From Mesocricetibacter intestinalis (GTDB lineage: Bacteria > Pseudomonadota > Gammaproteobacteria > Enterobacterales > Pasteurellaceae): a stretch of 64,000 nucleotides of DNA. The translations under genes were made by a program, and so were the position numbers. The notes beneath the pieces are model-generated. The model was not told the DNA's origin and did not search any database. It saw nothing but the letters and a program-made list of their open reading frames with translations. This document shows positions 46,571 to 55,592 of this stretch, piece after piece; the stretch's first letter is position 1; every line of letters starts with the position of its first letter. The stretch lies in NCBI RefSeq assembly GCF_004363295.1, contig NZ_SNYQ01000005.1, positions 62,001 to 126,000 of the forward strand, in the 5' to 3' direction.

Positions 46571-47701
46571 TTATAGATCGAAATCGTCGAAGTCTTTTGA
46601 ATCCAGTTTGGAATCTATCTGACCGACTAAATAAGAGCTGACTTCCACTTCCTGCGGCGCCACCTGCACATTATCGGAAACCAACCAGGCGTTAATCCAT
46701 GGGATCGGATTGGAACGCGCCTGGAAAGGGAGCGGAAGTCCGACCGCCTGCATACGGATATTGGTGATATATTCCACATATTGCACCAGAATATCCCGGT
46801 TCAGCCCGATCATCGAACCGTCTTTAAATAGATAATCCGCCCAGTCTTTTTCCTGTTCCGCCGCAGCGACGAATAAATCATAGGCTTCCTGTTTACATTC
46901 TTCGGCGATTTCCGCCATTTCCGGATCGTCCTGTCCGGCCGCCATAATATTTAAAATATGCTGGGTACCGGTTAAATGCAGCGCCTCATCGCGGGCGATA
47001 AATTTAATAATTTTCGCATTACCTTCCATAAGACGACGTTCGGCAAAGGCGAAGGAACAGGCGAAGGAAACATAGAAGCGAATGGCTTCCAGAGCGTTAA
47101 CGCTCATCAGACACAAATAGAGCTGGCGTTTCAGACTGCGCAAGGTTACTTTGCATTCTTTGCCGTCCACTTGGTAGGTGCCTTCACCATATAGGCTGTA
47201 AAGCTGGCTATCGCGGATCAAATCGTCATAATAAGCGGAAATATCCCGTGCGCGTTTAATAATTTCTTCGTTGGTAACGATATCGTCAAACACCACGGAA
47301 GGATCATTGACGATATTACGGATAATATGGGTATAAGAACGGGAATGAATGGTTTCGCTAAAGGTCCAGGTTTCAATCCAGGTTTCCAGCTCGGGAATAG
47401 ATACCAACGGCAGCAGCGCGACGTTCGGGCTGCGTCCCTGAATGGAATCCAACAGCGTCTGATATTTCAAGTTACTGATAAAAATATGTTTTTCGTGTTC
47501 CGGTAAGGCCGCATAGTCGATACGATCCTGCGACACGTCCACTTCTTCCGGCCGCCAGAAAAACGAAAGTTGTTTTTCAATCAGTTTTTCAAAGGTTTCG
47601 TATTTTTGCTGATCGTAACGAGCAACATTGACATTTTGACCGAAGAACATCGGTTCCAACAGCTGGTCGTTTTTATTTTGGGAAAAGGTTGTGTATGCCA
47701 T
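46571..47701 (-). CDS. nrdB: ribonucleoside-diphosphate reductase 1, beta subunit
   Basis: 376 residues from [22 protein letters not shown], exactly the E. coli NrdB length. Class Ia small subunit: iron ligands in [26 protein letters not shown] and [17 protein letters not shown], and the C-terminal tail that docks on NrdA (SKDFDDFDL). It holds the diferric-tyrosyl radical used for aerobic deoxynucleotide synthesis. The frame to 47722 upstream is not needed. Confidence 0.97.
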   Translation of the reverse strand: MAYTTFSQNKNDQLLEPMFFGQNVNVARYDQQKYETFEKLIEKQLSFFWRPEEVDVSQDRIDYAALPEHEKHIFISNLKYQTLLDSIQGRSPNVALLPLVSIPELETWIETWTFSETIHSRSYTHIIRNIVNDPSVVFDDIVTNEEIIKRARDISAYYDDLIRDSQLYSLYGEGTYQVDGKECKVTLRSLKRQLYLCLMSVNALEAIRFYVSFACSFAFAERRLMEGNAKIIKFIARDEALHLTGTQHILNIMAAGQDDPEMAEIAEECKQEAYDLFVAAAEQEKDWADYLFKDGSMIGLNRDILVQYVEYITNIRMQAVGLPLPFQARSNPIPWINAWLVSDNVQVAPQEVEVSSYLVGQIDSKLDSKDFDDFDL

Positions 47702-47997
47702 CAGGATACCTATAAAAATCAAAAAAACAGGACTGTATTCTACCTTAATTTCACGCTTTTATGAACAGCGAACAAGGCTCTTGTTGATTAAGAATTATTC
47801 TCAATAATTAATCAGGATAAATTTTCCTCCTACGAGTAAGGACCGATCGCCTAAATCAAAGGCCGGTAGCGGATTAAACCTGCGCTTTTCGCTAAACTCA
47901 GCCTAAAATTATAATAACAATAGGTTAGCAGTCCCTATTTTTCAGTTTCAGGGCGGATATAAATAGGGACGCAATATGCGTCCCTGAGTTTTTAGTT
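47702..47997 (-). promoter_or_regulatory. nrdA-nrdB intergenic region
   Basis: 296 bases. Near nrdA, AGGGACGC (47965-47972) / GCGTCCCT (47978-47985) with an AATAT loop forms a hairpin with a weak T tract (partial terminator). Near nrdB, GAATTATTCTCAATAATT (about 47791-47808) is Fur-like and may belong to a separate nrdB promoter. No gene. Confidence 0.45.
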
Positions 47998-50268
47998 TTA
48001 GATCTTACAAGCTCCGCCGGCACAGCCGTCATCAAGATCTTCTTGGGCGTCTTCGGCGCCGTCGCGGGTGTTTTGATAATAGAGCGTTTTCAAGCCGTAT
48101 TTATAAGCGGTTAGCAGGTCTTTTAGTAAGACTTTCATCGGCACTTTGCCCTCTTCAAAACGCTTCGGATCGTAATTGGTGTTGGCGGAAATCGCCTGAT
48201 CGACGAATTTCTGCATAATTCCGACTAAATGCAGGTAACCGTCCATATTTGGAATATCCCAGAGTAATTCGTAATTGTCGCCGAGGGTTTCGTAGTCCGG
48301 CACCACTTGTTTTAGAATACCGTCCTTAGAGGCTTTTACGCTGACATGGCCGCGCGGCGGTTCGATACCGTTGGTGGCGTTGGAAATTTGCGAGGAAGTT
48401 TCCGACGGCATTAAGGCGGTTAGGGTCGAGTTGCGCAGGCCGAATTCTTTGATTTGCGCGCGCAGGCTTTCCCAGTCGTAGTGCAACGGTTCTTGAGTTA
48501 AGCTGTCGATATCTTTTTTATAGGTATCTATCGGTAAAATTCCCTGTGCGTAGGTGGTTTCGTTAAAGTAGTCGCAAGGGCCGAGTTCTTTAGCCAGATT
48601 CATGGAGGCTTTTAATAAATAATACTGAATCGCTTCAAAGGTGCGGTGGGTCAGATCATTGGCGCTGCCGTCGGAATAGCGTACGCCGTTTTTCGCCAAA
48701 TAATAAGCATAGTTAATCACACCTATGCCGAGGGAACGGCGTCCCATGGAACCTTTGCGCGCCGCTTTAACCGGGTAGTCCTGATAGTCGAGCAAAGCGT
48801 CCAGGCCGCGTACGGCAAGATCGGCCAGTTCTTCCAACTCGTCCAGATTTTCCAGTTTGCCTAAGTTAAAGGCGGATAGAGTACATAGTGCGATTTCACC
48901 TTCTTCATCATGGAAATGCTGCAGAGGTTTGGTCGGCAATGCGATTTCCAAGCATAAATTGGATTGACGAACCGGCGCCACGGCAGGATCGAAAGGCGAG
49001 TGGGTATTGCAGTGATCCACGTTTTGAATATAAATTCGGCCGGTAGAGGCGCGTTCCTGCATAAGTAGGGAGAATAGTTCCGCCGCTTTTACTTTGCGCT
49101 GACGAATATTCGGATCCTGCTCGTATTTGGTATAGAGGCGTTCGAATTCTTCCTGATCGGCAAAAAAGGCGGTATAGAGCCCCGGTACGTCGGAGGGGCT
49201 GAATAGGGTGATTTCGCCGTTTTTAATTAAACGCTGATACATTAATTTATTCAGCTGTACGCCGTAATCCATATGACGAACACGGTTATCTTCCACGCCG
49301 CGGTTGTTTTTCAGTACCATCAGGCTTTCCACTTCCAGGTGCCAGATTGGGTAGTAAACCGTTGCCGCACCGCCGCGTACGCCGCCTTGAGAGCAGGATT
49401 TCACCGCCGTCTGGAAATGTTTATAGAAAGGAATACAGCCGGTATGGAAGGCTTCGCCGTTACGGATCGGGCTGCCGAGGGCGCGAATGGCGCCGGCATT
49501 AATGCCGATTCCCGCCCGCTGAGATACGTATTTAACAATGGCGGCGGCGGTGGCGTTAATGGAGTCCAGACTGTCGTCGCACTCGATTAATACGCAGGAA
49601 CTGAATTGGCGCGTCGGGGTACGCACGCCCGCCATAATAGGTGTAGGCAGGGAGATTTTAAAGGTGGAAGTCGCATTATAAAAACGACGAATATAGTCTA
49701 AGCGCGTTTCCGCCGGGTATTGGGAAAACAGGCTGGCGGCAACCAATAAGTACAGGAACTGGGCGGATTCATAGATTTCGCCGGTAACGCGGTTTTGTAC
49801 CAGATATTTACCTTCAAGCTGTTTTACCGCCGCATAGGAGAATGTCATATCCCGACTGTGTTCCAGATAGGTATCCATTTCATCCCATTCTTCCCGGCTG
49901 TAGTCGGTGAGTAAAGCCTGATCGTATTTTCCCATACGCACCAGTTTTTTTACATGTTCGTATAGGCGCGGCGGCTCGAAATGGCCGTAAGCTTTTTTAC
50001 GCAGGTGGAAAACCGCTAAGCGGGCGGCCAGATATTGGTAATCCGGCGCATCTTTGCTGATGAGATCCGCAGCGGCTTTGATAATGGTCTCATGAATATC
50101 GGAAGTACGGATCCCTTCATAGAACTGAATATGGGAACGCAGCTCTACCTGTGATACCGATACGTTTTCCAGCCCCTCGGCCGCCCAAGTGATGACGCGG
50201 TGGATTTTATCAAGATTGATAGGCTCCTTATTTCCGTCTCGCTTAGTTACCATCAATGCTTTATTCAT
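47998..50268 (-). CDS. nrdA: ribonucleoside-diphosphate reductase 1, alpha subunit
   Basis: 756 residues (E. coli 761) from MNKALMVTKRDGNKEPINLDKIHRVI. The N-terminal ATP cone controls activity. The catalytic barrel has NLCLEIALPT and MPSETSSQISNATNGIEPPRG, and the redox tail ends CAGGACKI. It reduces ribonucleoside diphosphates with NrdB. An ATG six bases upstream (50274) is possible, but the AAGGG ribosome site is better spaced for 50268. An NrdR box precedes the gene. Confidence 0.97.
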   Translation of the reverse strand: MNKALMVTKRDGNKEPINLDKIHRVITWAAEGLENVSVSQVELRSHIQFYEGIRTSDIHETIIKAAADLISKDAPDYQYLAARLAVFHLRKKAYGHFEPPRLYEHVKKLVRMGKYDQALLTDYSREEWDEMDTYLEHSRDMTFSYAAVKQLEGKYLVQNRVTGEIYESAQFLYLLVAASLFSQYPAETRLDYIRRFYNATSTFKISLPTPIMAGVRTPTRQFSSCVLIECDDSLDSINATAAAIVKYVSQRAGIGINAGAIRALGSPIRNGEAFHTGCIPFYKHFQTAVKSCSQGGVRGGAATVYYPIWHLEVESLMVLKNNRGVEDNRVRHMDYGVQLNKLMYQRLIKNGEITLFSPSDVPGLYTAFFADQEEFERLYTKYEQDPNIRQRKVKAAELFSLLMQERASTGRIYIQNVDHCNTHSPFDPAVAPVRQSNLCLEIALPTKPLQHFHDEEGEIALCTLSAFNLGKLENLDELEELADLAVRGLDALLDYQDYPVKAARKGSMGRRSLGIGVINYAYYLAKNGVRYSDGSANDLTHRTFEAIQYYLLKASMNLAKELGPCDYFNETTYAQGILPIDTYKKDIDSLTQEPLHYDWESLRAQIKEFGLRNSTLTALMPSETSSQISNATNGIEPPRGHVSVKASKDGILKQVVPDYETLGDNYELLWDIPNMDGYLHLVGIMQKFVDQAISANTNYDPKRFEEGKVPMKVLLKDLLTAYKYGLKTLYYQNTRDGAEDAQEDLDDGCAGGACKI

Positions 50269-50288
50269 AGACATTTCACCCTTAGAAA

Positions 50289-50304
50289 ACACAATATATA
50301 GAAG
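50289..50304 (-). promoter_or_regulatory. NrdR box upstream of nrdA
   Basis: ACACAATATATAGAAG matches the NrdR consensus acaCwAtATaTwGtgt at 13 of 16 positions. It lies 21 bases before the nrdA start. A partner box at the usual 31-bp distance is only faintly visible. Confidence 0.65.
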
Positions 50305-50390
50305 TTATAATTAAATTTGCTACAAGATAGAGGGTTGCGTCGTAAAATTCAAGCGTTAAATTTTTTGTACCTAATATTGACAGTCAATAA

Positions 50391-50606
50391 CTTATTTATA
50401 ATAAAAGGAAAATAATTTTTCTTGTTATCACCAATAAAAAACCTTCGAAATTTTGGCTGAAAAAGGGAGATGGGCTCCTGAGTGCAGAGGATAAAATTAG
50501 CATTTTTTTGAGATCTTATGAGTCGTGGTTGAAAGATCTTGAGTGCTTAAAAGAAAAAGCGAGTTCGCTTATTGCAGATGATAAAGAGCGGATAAAGGTC
50601 GGATAA
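50391..50606 (+). other. open frame without a standard start codon
   Basis: Between nrdA and the protease gene, a plus-strand frame is open for 71 codons up to TAA at 50604. It reads like a real small protein (NKKPSKFWLKKGDGLLSAED, then KISIFLRSYESWLKDLECLK) but has no ATG or GTG, and TTG only late. AAGG (50405-50408) precedes in-frame ATA/ATT codons at 50412/50415. It is either a gene using a rare start, a decayed gene, or chance. A strong hairpin terminator follows. Confidence 0.35.
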
Positions 50607-50616
50607 CGTGCGGATA

Positions 50617-50648
50617 AAAAAAGTGCGGTATTTTTTACCGCACTTTTT
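50617..50648. terminator. bidirectional terminator made of two inverted uptake signals
   Basis: AAAAAGTGCGGTA (50618-50630) / TACCGCACTTTTT (50636-50648) is a perfect 13-bp stem with a T loop. It contains AAGTGCGGT in both orientations and has A and T tails on either side. It ends the protease transcript on the minus strand and any plus-strand transcript from 50400. Confidence 0.85.
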
Positions 50649-50661
50649 GCTAAGCGAAGAA

Positions 50662-52041
50662 TTACTGAATTAACAGATAGAAGTTATTGCCGCCGCGCAT
50701 AATATTCAGCGCTATCACGGAAGGCGCTTCTTTCAGCAGAGCATTCAGCTGTTTGACATTTTCCGTTGTTCGACGGTTGACGCCGACAATAATATCGCCG
50801 GCTCTCAAACCGCGCTGTGCGGCAGGGGAGTTTGGACTGACTTTTGTAATCTCCACGCCCTTAAGGCCGTTTTTGTCATAATTATTCAGTATGGCGCCCT
50901 GGAGTGCCGGGATTAGGCTTTCGCTCGAAGCGGTTTGGGCATTATCGTCCGATTGTAGGGTTACACTGACGGTTTCCGTTTTACCGTCGCGTAAATAGGT
51001 GAGTTTCACTTCTTTACCTGCGCCGGAAGTGGCGATTTTCGCCCGCATTTCGGCAAAGCTGGAAATTTTCTGGCCGTTTAGCGCGATAATCACATCACCG
51101 GCTTTAATTCCCGCTTTATCCGCTGCGGAATTCGGAATGACTTCGCTGACAAAAGCGCCTTGTTGGGTATCCACATTAAAGGCCTTGGCTAAATCCGCAT
51201 TTAATTCGCCGCCTTTAATGCCGAGCATACCGCGGCGCACTTCACCGAATTCGATAATTTGCTGTACCAAATTGTTCGCCATATTGCTCGGAATGGCAAA
51301 GGCGATACCGGCATTGGTGCCGCTCGGGGAAATAATCGCCGTATTTATGCCGATTAACTCGCCCTTCAGATTCAGTAAGGGGCCGCCGGAGTTACCGCGG
51401 TTAACCGCCGCATCGGTCTGGATATAGTTTTCATAGTTGGCGCTGTCATAACCGGTGGAGCGCCCTAAGGCGGAAACGATCCCGGAGGTAACGGTCTGAC
51501 CCAAACCGAAAGGATTTCCGATGGCTACGGTAAAATCACCGACGCGTAATTTATCGCTGTCGGCAAATTTAACGGCGGTCAGATTTTTCGGTTTTTCCAG
51601 CTGTACCAAGGCTACGTCGGATTGTGCGTCTTTACCTATCACCTTACCTTTAAACTCCCGTCCGTCTTGTAGTTGAACGGTAATTTTATCCGCGCTGTCG
51701 ATAACATGATTATTGGTTAGCACATAGCCTTTGTCCGCATCAATAATTACACCGGAGCCGATACCTTTAAAGTTACGCGGTGCGGAAGGGCCGCCAAAGA
51801 AATCATCACCGAAGAAGAAACGAAATTCTTCCGGAATATTTTGGCTGCGGCTGCTGCTTTGTTGTTTACCTTCCACAGCAATAGATACCACGGCAGGTAA
51901 TACTTTCTCTAGCATAGGCGCCAGACTGGGTATGTTTTGATTATCAACGGCAACCGGCAATTCGGCCTGGCTGACCAGCGGGGTGGCTAATACGCTTAAA
52001 CCTAGGGCAATAGCGGTTAGAGCAAAATTTCTTTTTTTCAT
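50662..52041 (-). CDS. periplasmic serine protease, DegP/DegQ (HtrA) family
   Basis: 459 residues. Signal peptide (about 1-27, ALA-type end VSQA). Trypsin-like domain with the His in TNNHVIDSA, Asp in AQSDVALVQL and Ser in RGNSGGPLLNL. Two PDZ domains follow (about 265-350 and 375-455). Regulatory loop LA is short (QQSSSRSQNIPEEFRFFFGDDFF), and with the overall length this is closer to DegQ than to DegP. It degrades or refolds misfolded envelope proteins. Single gene, with a terminator after it. Confidence 0.93.
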   Translation of the reverse strand: MKKRNFALTAIALGLSVLATPLVSQAELPVAVDNQNIPSLAPMLEKVLPAVVSIAVEGKQQSSSRSQNIPEEFRFFFGDDFFGGPSAPRNFKGIGSGVIIDADKGYVLTNNHVIDSADKITVQLQDGREFKGKVIGKDAQSDVALVQLEKPKNLTAVKFADSDKLRVGDFTVAIGNPFGLGQTVTSGIVSALGRSTGYDSANYENYIQTDAAVNRGNSGGPLLNLKGELIGINTAIISPSGTNAGIAFAIPSNMANNLVQQIIEFGEVRRGMLGIKGGELNADLAKAFNVDTQQGAFVSEVIPNSAADKAGIKAGDVIIALNGQKISSFAEMRAKIATSGAGKEVKLTYLRDGKTETVSVTLQSDDNAQTASSESLIPALQGAILNNYDKNGLKGVEITKVSPNSPAAQRGLRAGDIIVGVNRRTTENVKQLNALLKEAPSVIALNIMRGGNNFYLLIQ

Positions 52042-52146
52042 CTTTTTTCCTTCAGATTAAGAGAATTTAATATGTTGTTAACGTAACCCTATGACAAGGA
52101 AAATATGGGAATGTTCAGAAAAATTCAATGCGGACGGGTAACAAAA

Positions 52147-52174
52147 AATGCGATCGGCGGTTTCCGATCGCATT
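52147..52174 (-). terminator. terminator after zapG
   Basis: AATGCGATCGG (52147-52157) / CCGATCGCATT (52164-52174) perfect 11-bp stem, followed on the minus strand by a T run. Confidence 0.9.
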
Positions 52175-52215
52175 GACAGAAGAAAAAAATAGCAAGATTA
52201 ATAACGGGGGAAAGC

Positions 52216-52644
52216 TTATCTTTCCGCCTTAAGAATGCCGGAAGAACCTTCCGAGTAGTCCCGAGGTTGATCTTCTTTTTTCTGAAGAGCCGGGCTGTCG
52301 GCGGCGCTATCCGGGGACTCTTCTTTTTCCTGCGCCGGTTGCACAAACAACAGTTTATCGCTGCTTTCCGGCAACAAACGGGCTGAGGATTGGGCCAGAT
52401 GGCGATATAATTTCTGATAGTCGTCCGCCATGGTTTTCAATAAGTCGGCGCTTTCGGAAAAATGTTTTTCCAGCTGCTGTTTCTGTGTATCCAGTTGCGC
52501 TTTTACTTGTTGTAACTCGGCTTCGGTTTTCACTTGTTTTTTCACCGAGCCCTTGGTCAGGCGTACTATCACATAGCCGATAATCAGCCCGAGCACTAAT
52601 CCGATAGCGGCGGCTTGCCACATTTGCGTCGTCCATACCTGCAT
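52216..52644 (-). CDS. zapG: cell envelope/division protein ZapG (YhcB, DUF1043)
   Basis: 142 residues: one N-terminal membrane helix (AAAIGLVLGLIIGYVIVRL), then a coiled coil (about 30-70). The conserved HFSESADLLKTMADDYQKLYRHLAQSSARLLPE is the YhcB signature. A disordered acidic tail follows. ZapG/YhcB links the divisome and envelope growth in enterobacteria. AAGGAG seven bases upstream supports the start. It faces rplM divergently, as yhcB does in E. coli. Confidence 0.92.
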   Translation of the reverse strand: MQVWTTQMWQAAAIGLVLGLIIGYVIVRLTKGSVKKQVKTEAELQQVKAQLDTQKQQLEKHFSESADLLKTMADDYQKLYRHLAQSSARLLPESSDKLLFVQPAQEKEESPDSAADSPALQKKEDQPRDYSEGSSGILKAER

Positions 52645-52967
52645 CTATAACTCCTTAGTTATGCCGAATAAAAATATCTTGATTATCATAACCTCAAAAA
52701 AATCCGTTGTCTTGCTCGCAATGCGCTTTCTTTGGCGTAGATCACAGATTTATCGGACACGAAGGCTTGATAAAACTTGATTTTTTCAGATAAAAAACTG
52801 GCGTTTTGGTTTGCACCTATGTATAATCACGCGACCCTGTGAATGTGTCGGATTCCCACCGCACATTATTTTTATCGGTATCATACTCGAAGGGGTAGCG
52901 ATGGCGATTAACGGTTGTGTTTAGATATAAACACTGGGTATTAATATTATTATTGGTAATTTAATTA
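52645..52967 (+). promoter_or_regulatory. promoter and leader of rplM-rpsI
   Basis: 323 bases. A perfect -10 TATAAT (52822-52827) is followed by a leader of about 135 nt with two inverted repeats: AATGTG / CACATT (about 52841-52868) and GTGTTTA (52917-52923) / TAAACAC (52928-52934), the latter 33 bases before the ATG. L13 represses its own operon by binding its mRNA leader in E. coli, and this structured leader suits that. No gene. Confidence 0.6.
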
Positions 52968-53396
52968 ATGAAAACTTTTGTAGCAAAACCGGAAACGGTT
53001 AAACGCGACTGGTATGTAGTTGATGCGACAGGTAAAACCTTAGGTCGTTTGGCTACCGAATTAGCCCGCCGCTTACGCGGTAAACATAAAGCCGAATACA
53101 CTCCGCACGTTGATACCGGCGATTACATCATCGTTATCAATGCGGATAAAATCAGTGTTACCGGCCGTAAAGAAAGCGATAAAATCTATTATTGGCATAC
53201 GGGCTATGTAGGCGGTATTAAACAGGCGACTTTCGCGGAAATGATTCAACGCCGTCCGGAAGCTGTGATTGAGATTGCAGTTAAAGGTATGTTGCCGAAA
53301 GGTCCATTAGGCCGTGCAATGTTCCGTAAATTAAAAGTGTATGCAGGTTCACAGCATGAACATGCAGCGCAGCAACCTCAAGTTTTAGACATCTAA
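52968..53396 (+). CDS. rplM: 50S ribosomal protein L13
   Basis: 142 residues, the E. coli length. [41 protein letters not shown] is the conserved start, followed by [10 protein letters not shown] and [20 protein letters not shown]. An early assembly protein of the large subunit. Start spacing to rpsI is 15 bases, the standard rplM-rpsI operon. Confidence 0.99.
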   Translation: MKTFVAKPETVKRDWYVVDATGKTLGRLATELARRLRGKHKAEYTPHVDTGDYIIVINADKISVTGRKESDKIYYWHTGYVGGIKQATFAEMIQRRPEAVIEIAVKGMLPKGPLGRAMFRKLKVYAGSQHEHAAQQPQVLDI

Positions 53397-53411
53397 TCAC
53401 GGAGCAGAACA

Positions 53412-53804
53412 ATGGCAGAGAATCAAAACTACGGCACAGGTCGCCGCAAAAGCTCTTCAGCTCGTGTATTTATTAAACCGGGCAGTGGTAAAATCATTAT
53501 CAACCAGCGCGAGTTAGACGTGTATTTCGGTCGTGAAACATCACGCATGATCGTACGTCAGCCGTTAGAATTGGTTGAACTGGCTGAAAAACTTGACCTT
53601 TACATCACAGTAAAAGGCGGCGGTATTTCCGGTCAGGCGGGTGCTATTCGTCATGGTATTACCCGTGCATTAATCGAATATGATGAGACTTTACGTCCGG
53701 CTTTACGTGCCGCAGGTTTCGTAACCCGCGATGCTCGTCGGGTTGAACGTAAAAAAGTGGGTCTACGCAAAGCACGTCGTCGTCCACAGTTCTCCAAACG
53801 TTAA
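53412..53804 (+). CDS. rpsI: 30S ribosomal protein S9
   Basis: 130 residues. [23 protein letters not shown] at the N-terminus and the C-terminal tail [22 protein letters not shown], whose last Arg reaches the P-site tRNA. GGAGCAG upstream. A strong terminator follows. Confidence 0.99.
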   Translation: MAENQNYGTGRRKSSSARVFIKPGSGKIIINQRELDVYFGRETSRMIVRQPLELVELAEKLDLYITVKGGGISGQAGAIRHGITRALIEYDETLRPALRAAGFVTRDARRVERKKVGLRKARRRPQFSKR

Positions 53805-53825
53805 TTTTTTACGTTATATTCACAA

Positions 53826-53859
53826 AATTGCAAGCGCTTATGGGCTTGCAATTTTTTTA
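53826..53859 (+). terminator. terminator after rpsI
   Basis: AATTGCAAGC (53826-53835) / GCTTGCAATT (53844-53853) with an eight-base loop, then T residues. Confidence 0.92.
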
Positions 53860-53907
53860 TGGGCGGAATTTGCCTTCGGGCTTAACTGCGGCGGAGCGGG
53901 CAGGGGA

Positions 53908-54444
53908 TCAAATTTCTTCAACCCGAAATTTACTTAAATCGATGCGATCTTCGGTGGCATAAAATTGTGCCAGCGCTTTGCGCAGTATTTCCGCTCTTTT
54001 CGGCAGACCCTTTTCGGCATAATGTTTTACCTGGGCATATACGGCTTGTTTAAAAGGTTGGCTATCGCCCGGATTACCGTTCAGATTATCTAAACTGGCA
54101 AAATAGCGAAAGCCTGCGGCTACGGACAGGATCCATTCGATTGCCTGAGGTTTTACTTCCACTTTTTCAAATTCGCGCTGTTGTTGCTGGTTGCGTCCGT
54201 CCGGTTCGTACCAGTAACCGAAATCTTCCAGTTGACGCCGTGCCGCTCCGGCAACCAGCCAATGAGCGATTTCATGCAGGGCGCTGCTGTAAAAGCCGCG
54301 GGCGAAATAAATGGCGTGGTAGGGTACCTTTTCATTGGCAGGGATATAGATGGGCTCTTCACCGCCTTTAACTAAGCGGGTATTGTAGTCCTGTGCAAAA
54401 CATTGGTTAAAAATATTGATGATATCATTCAGCCGGTGTTCCAT
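53908..54444 (-). CDS. epmC: elongation factor P hydroxylase EpmC (YfcM)
   Basis: 178 residues. FNTRLIKG-like DYNTRLVKGGEEPIYIPA, FARGFYSSALHEIAHWLVAGAARRQLEDFGYWYEPDGR with the metal-binding His/Glu set, and VEVKPQAIEWILSVAAGF are close to E. coli YfcM. It hydroxylates the lysylated Lys34 of EF-P. The partner genes epmA/epmB and efp are not in the window. An uptake signal lies just upstream (54485). Confidence 0.95.
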   Translation of the reverse strand: MEHRLNDIINIFNQCFAQDYNTRLVKGGEEPIYIPANEKVPYHAIYFARGFYSSALHEIAHWLVAGAARRQLEDFGYWYEPDGRNQQQQREFEKVEVKPQAIEWILSVAAGFRYFASLDNLNGNPGDSQPFKQAVYAQVKHYAEKGLPKRAEILRKALAQFYATEDRIDLSKFRVEEI

Positions 54445-54550
54445 ACCTATTCTCTTGTAACTAAAAAAAACTCGTGTGATTTTGACCGCACTTTGGGGCG
54501 AAGGGCATTATACGTTATTTCTCCGTTGGCAAGAATACACAAGCATACAA

Positions 54551-54579
54551 AAGGGGACGGATGATTAATCCGTCCCCTT
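54551..54579 (-). terminator. terminator after htpX
   Basis: AAGGGGACGGAT (54551-54562) / ATCCGTCCCCTT (54568-54579) perfect 12-bp stem. T residues flank it on both strands, more strongly on the plus strand. Confidence 0.8.
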
Positions 54580-54608
54580 GTTTTTTTGGGATTTGGTATT
54601 TAGCCCGC

Positions 54609-55478
54609 TTATTTTAAGCTGTCTGCATTTTTTAAGGCTTCGATGCGTTTTTCCAATGGCGGGTGGCTCATAAAGAGGGAAGCCAGTCCGCCCCGTTTGC
54701 CGTTGATGGCGAAAGCCGCCAGTTGCCCTTCCGTATGCTGAGGTTCGTGCAGGCTTTGTAAGCGCTGTAGCGCGGCAATCATTTTTTGTTTGCCCACCAG
54801 AGAAGCGGAACCCGCATCCGCTCTGAATTCACGATAACGGGAGAACCACATGGCGATAATGCTGGCCAGGAAACCGAATACCACCTCCAGTACCATGGAT
54901 ACCAGGAAATAGGTTCCGGAGCTGCCGGAGGATTCTTCATCGTTCTGGCGAGCGGATACCACCTGGGCGATCAGGCGCGAAATAAAGATAACGAAGGTGT
55001 TTAATACCCCTTGTAACAGGGTCATGGTTACCATATCGCCGTTTTTAATATGGCTGACTTCGTGAGCCAATACCGCTTCCGCTTCGTCGCGGGTCATTTT
55101 GTGCAATAAAGCGGTGCTGACGGCCACCAGTGAATTGTTTTTACTTGGCCCGGTGGCAAAGGCGTTAACATCTTCGGATTCATAAATCGCCACTTCGGGA
55201 TAAGGCAGACCGGCTCGTTCCGCCTGGGAATGCACCGTATTCAGCAGCCATTGTTCCGTTGCGTTTCTCGGCTGGTTGATCACCTGTGCGCCGACGGATC
55301 TTAATGCCATGCTTTTCGATAGCAGTAGAGAGATAATGGAACCGGTAAAACCGAACAGGGCGGCCATAATCAACAGACCGCCGGTTTGCTGCGCCTGAAT
55401 GCCGGTCAGGCTCAAAATAATATTGAAGACGACCAGCACGGCCATATTGGTTGCTAAGAATAACAATATTCTCATCAT
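54609..55478 (-). CDS. htpX: membrane zinc metalloprotease HtpX
   Basis: 289 residues (E. coli 293). Two N-terminal membrane helices, the zinc motif [13 protein letters not shown] (HExxH), two further hydrophobic helices, and [13 protein letters not shown] with the third zinc ligand Glu. The C-terminus has [15 protein letters not shown]. It degrades damaged inner-membrane proteins together with FtsH. Confidence 0.97.
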   Translation of the reverse strand: MMRILLFLATNMAVLVVFNIILSLTGIQAQQTGGLLIMAALFGFTGSIISLLLSKSMALRSVGAQVINQPRNATEQWLLNTVHSQAERAGLPYPEVAIYESEDVNAFATGPSKNNSLVAVSTALLHKMTRDEAEAVLAHEVSHIKNGDMVTMTLLQGVLNTFVIFISRLIAQVVSARQNDEESSGSSGTYFLVSMVLEVVFGFLASIIAMWFSRYREFRADAGSASLVGKQKMIAALQRLQSLHEPQHTEGQLAAFAINGKRGGLASLFMSHPPLEKRIEALKNADSLK

Positions 55479-55592
55479 AGCGGGATTTTCCTTAATAAGA
55501 AGTGAGTGAAAGTTTCGTATTAAATGGTTACATAATTGTTAATTTCAAGGTCGACGCTTATTTTTATCTGCATAGTCTTATCTGCACAGTCA

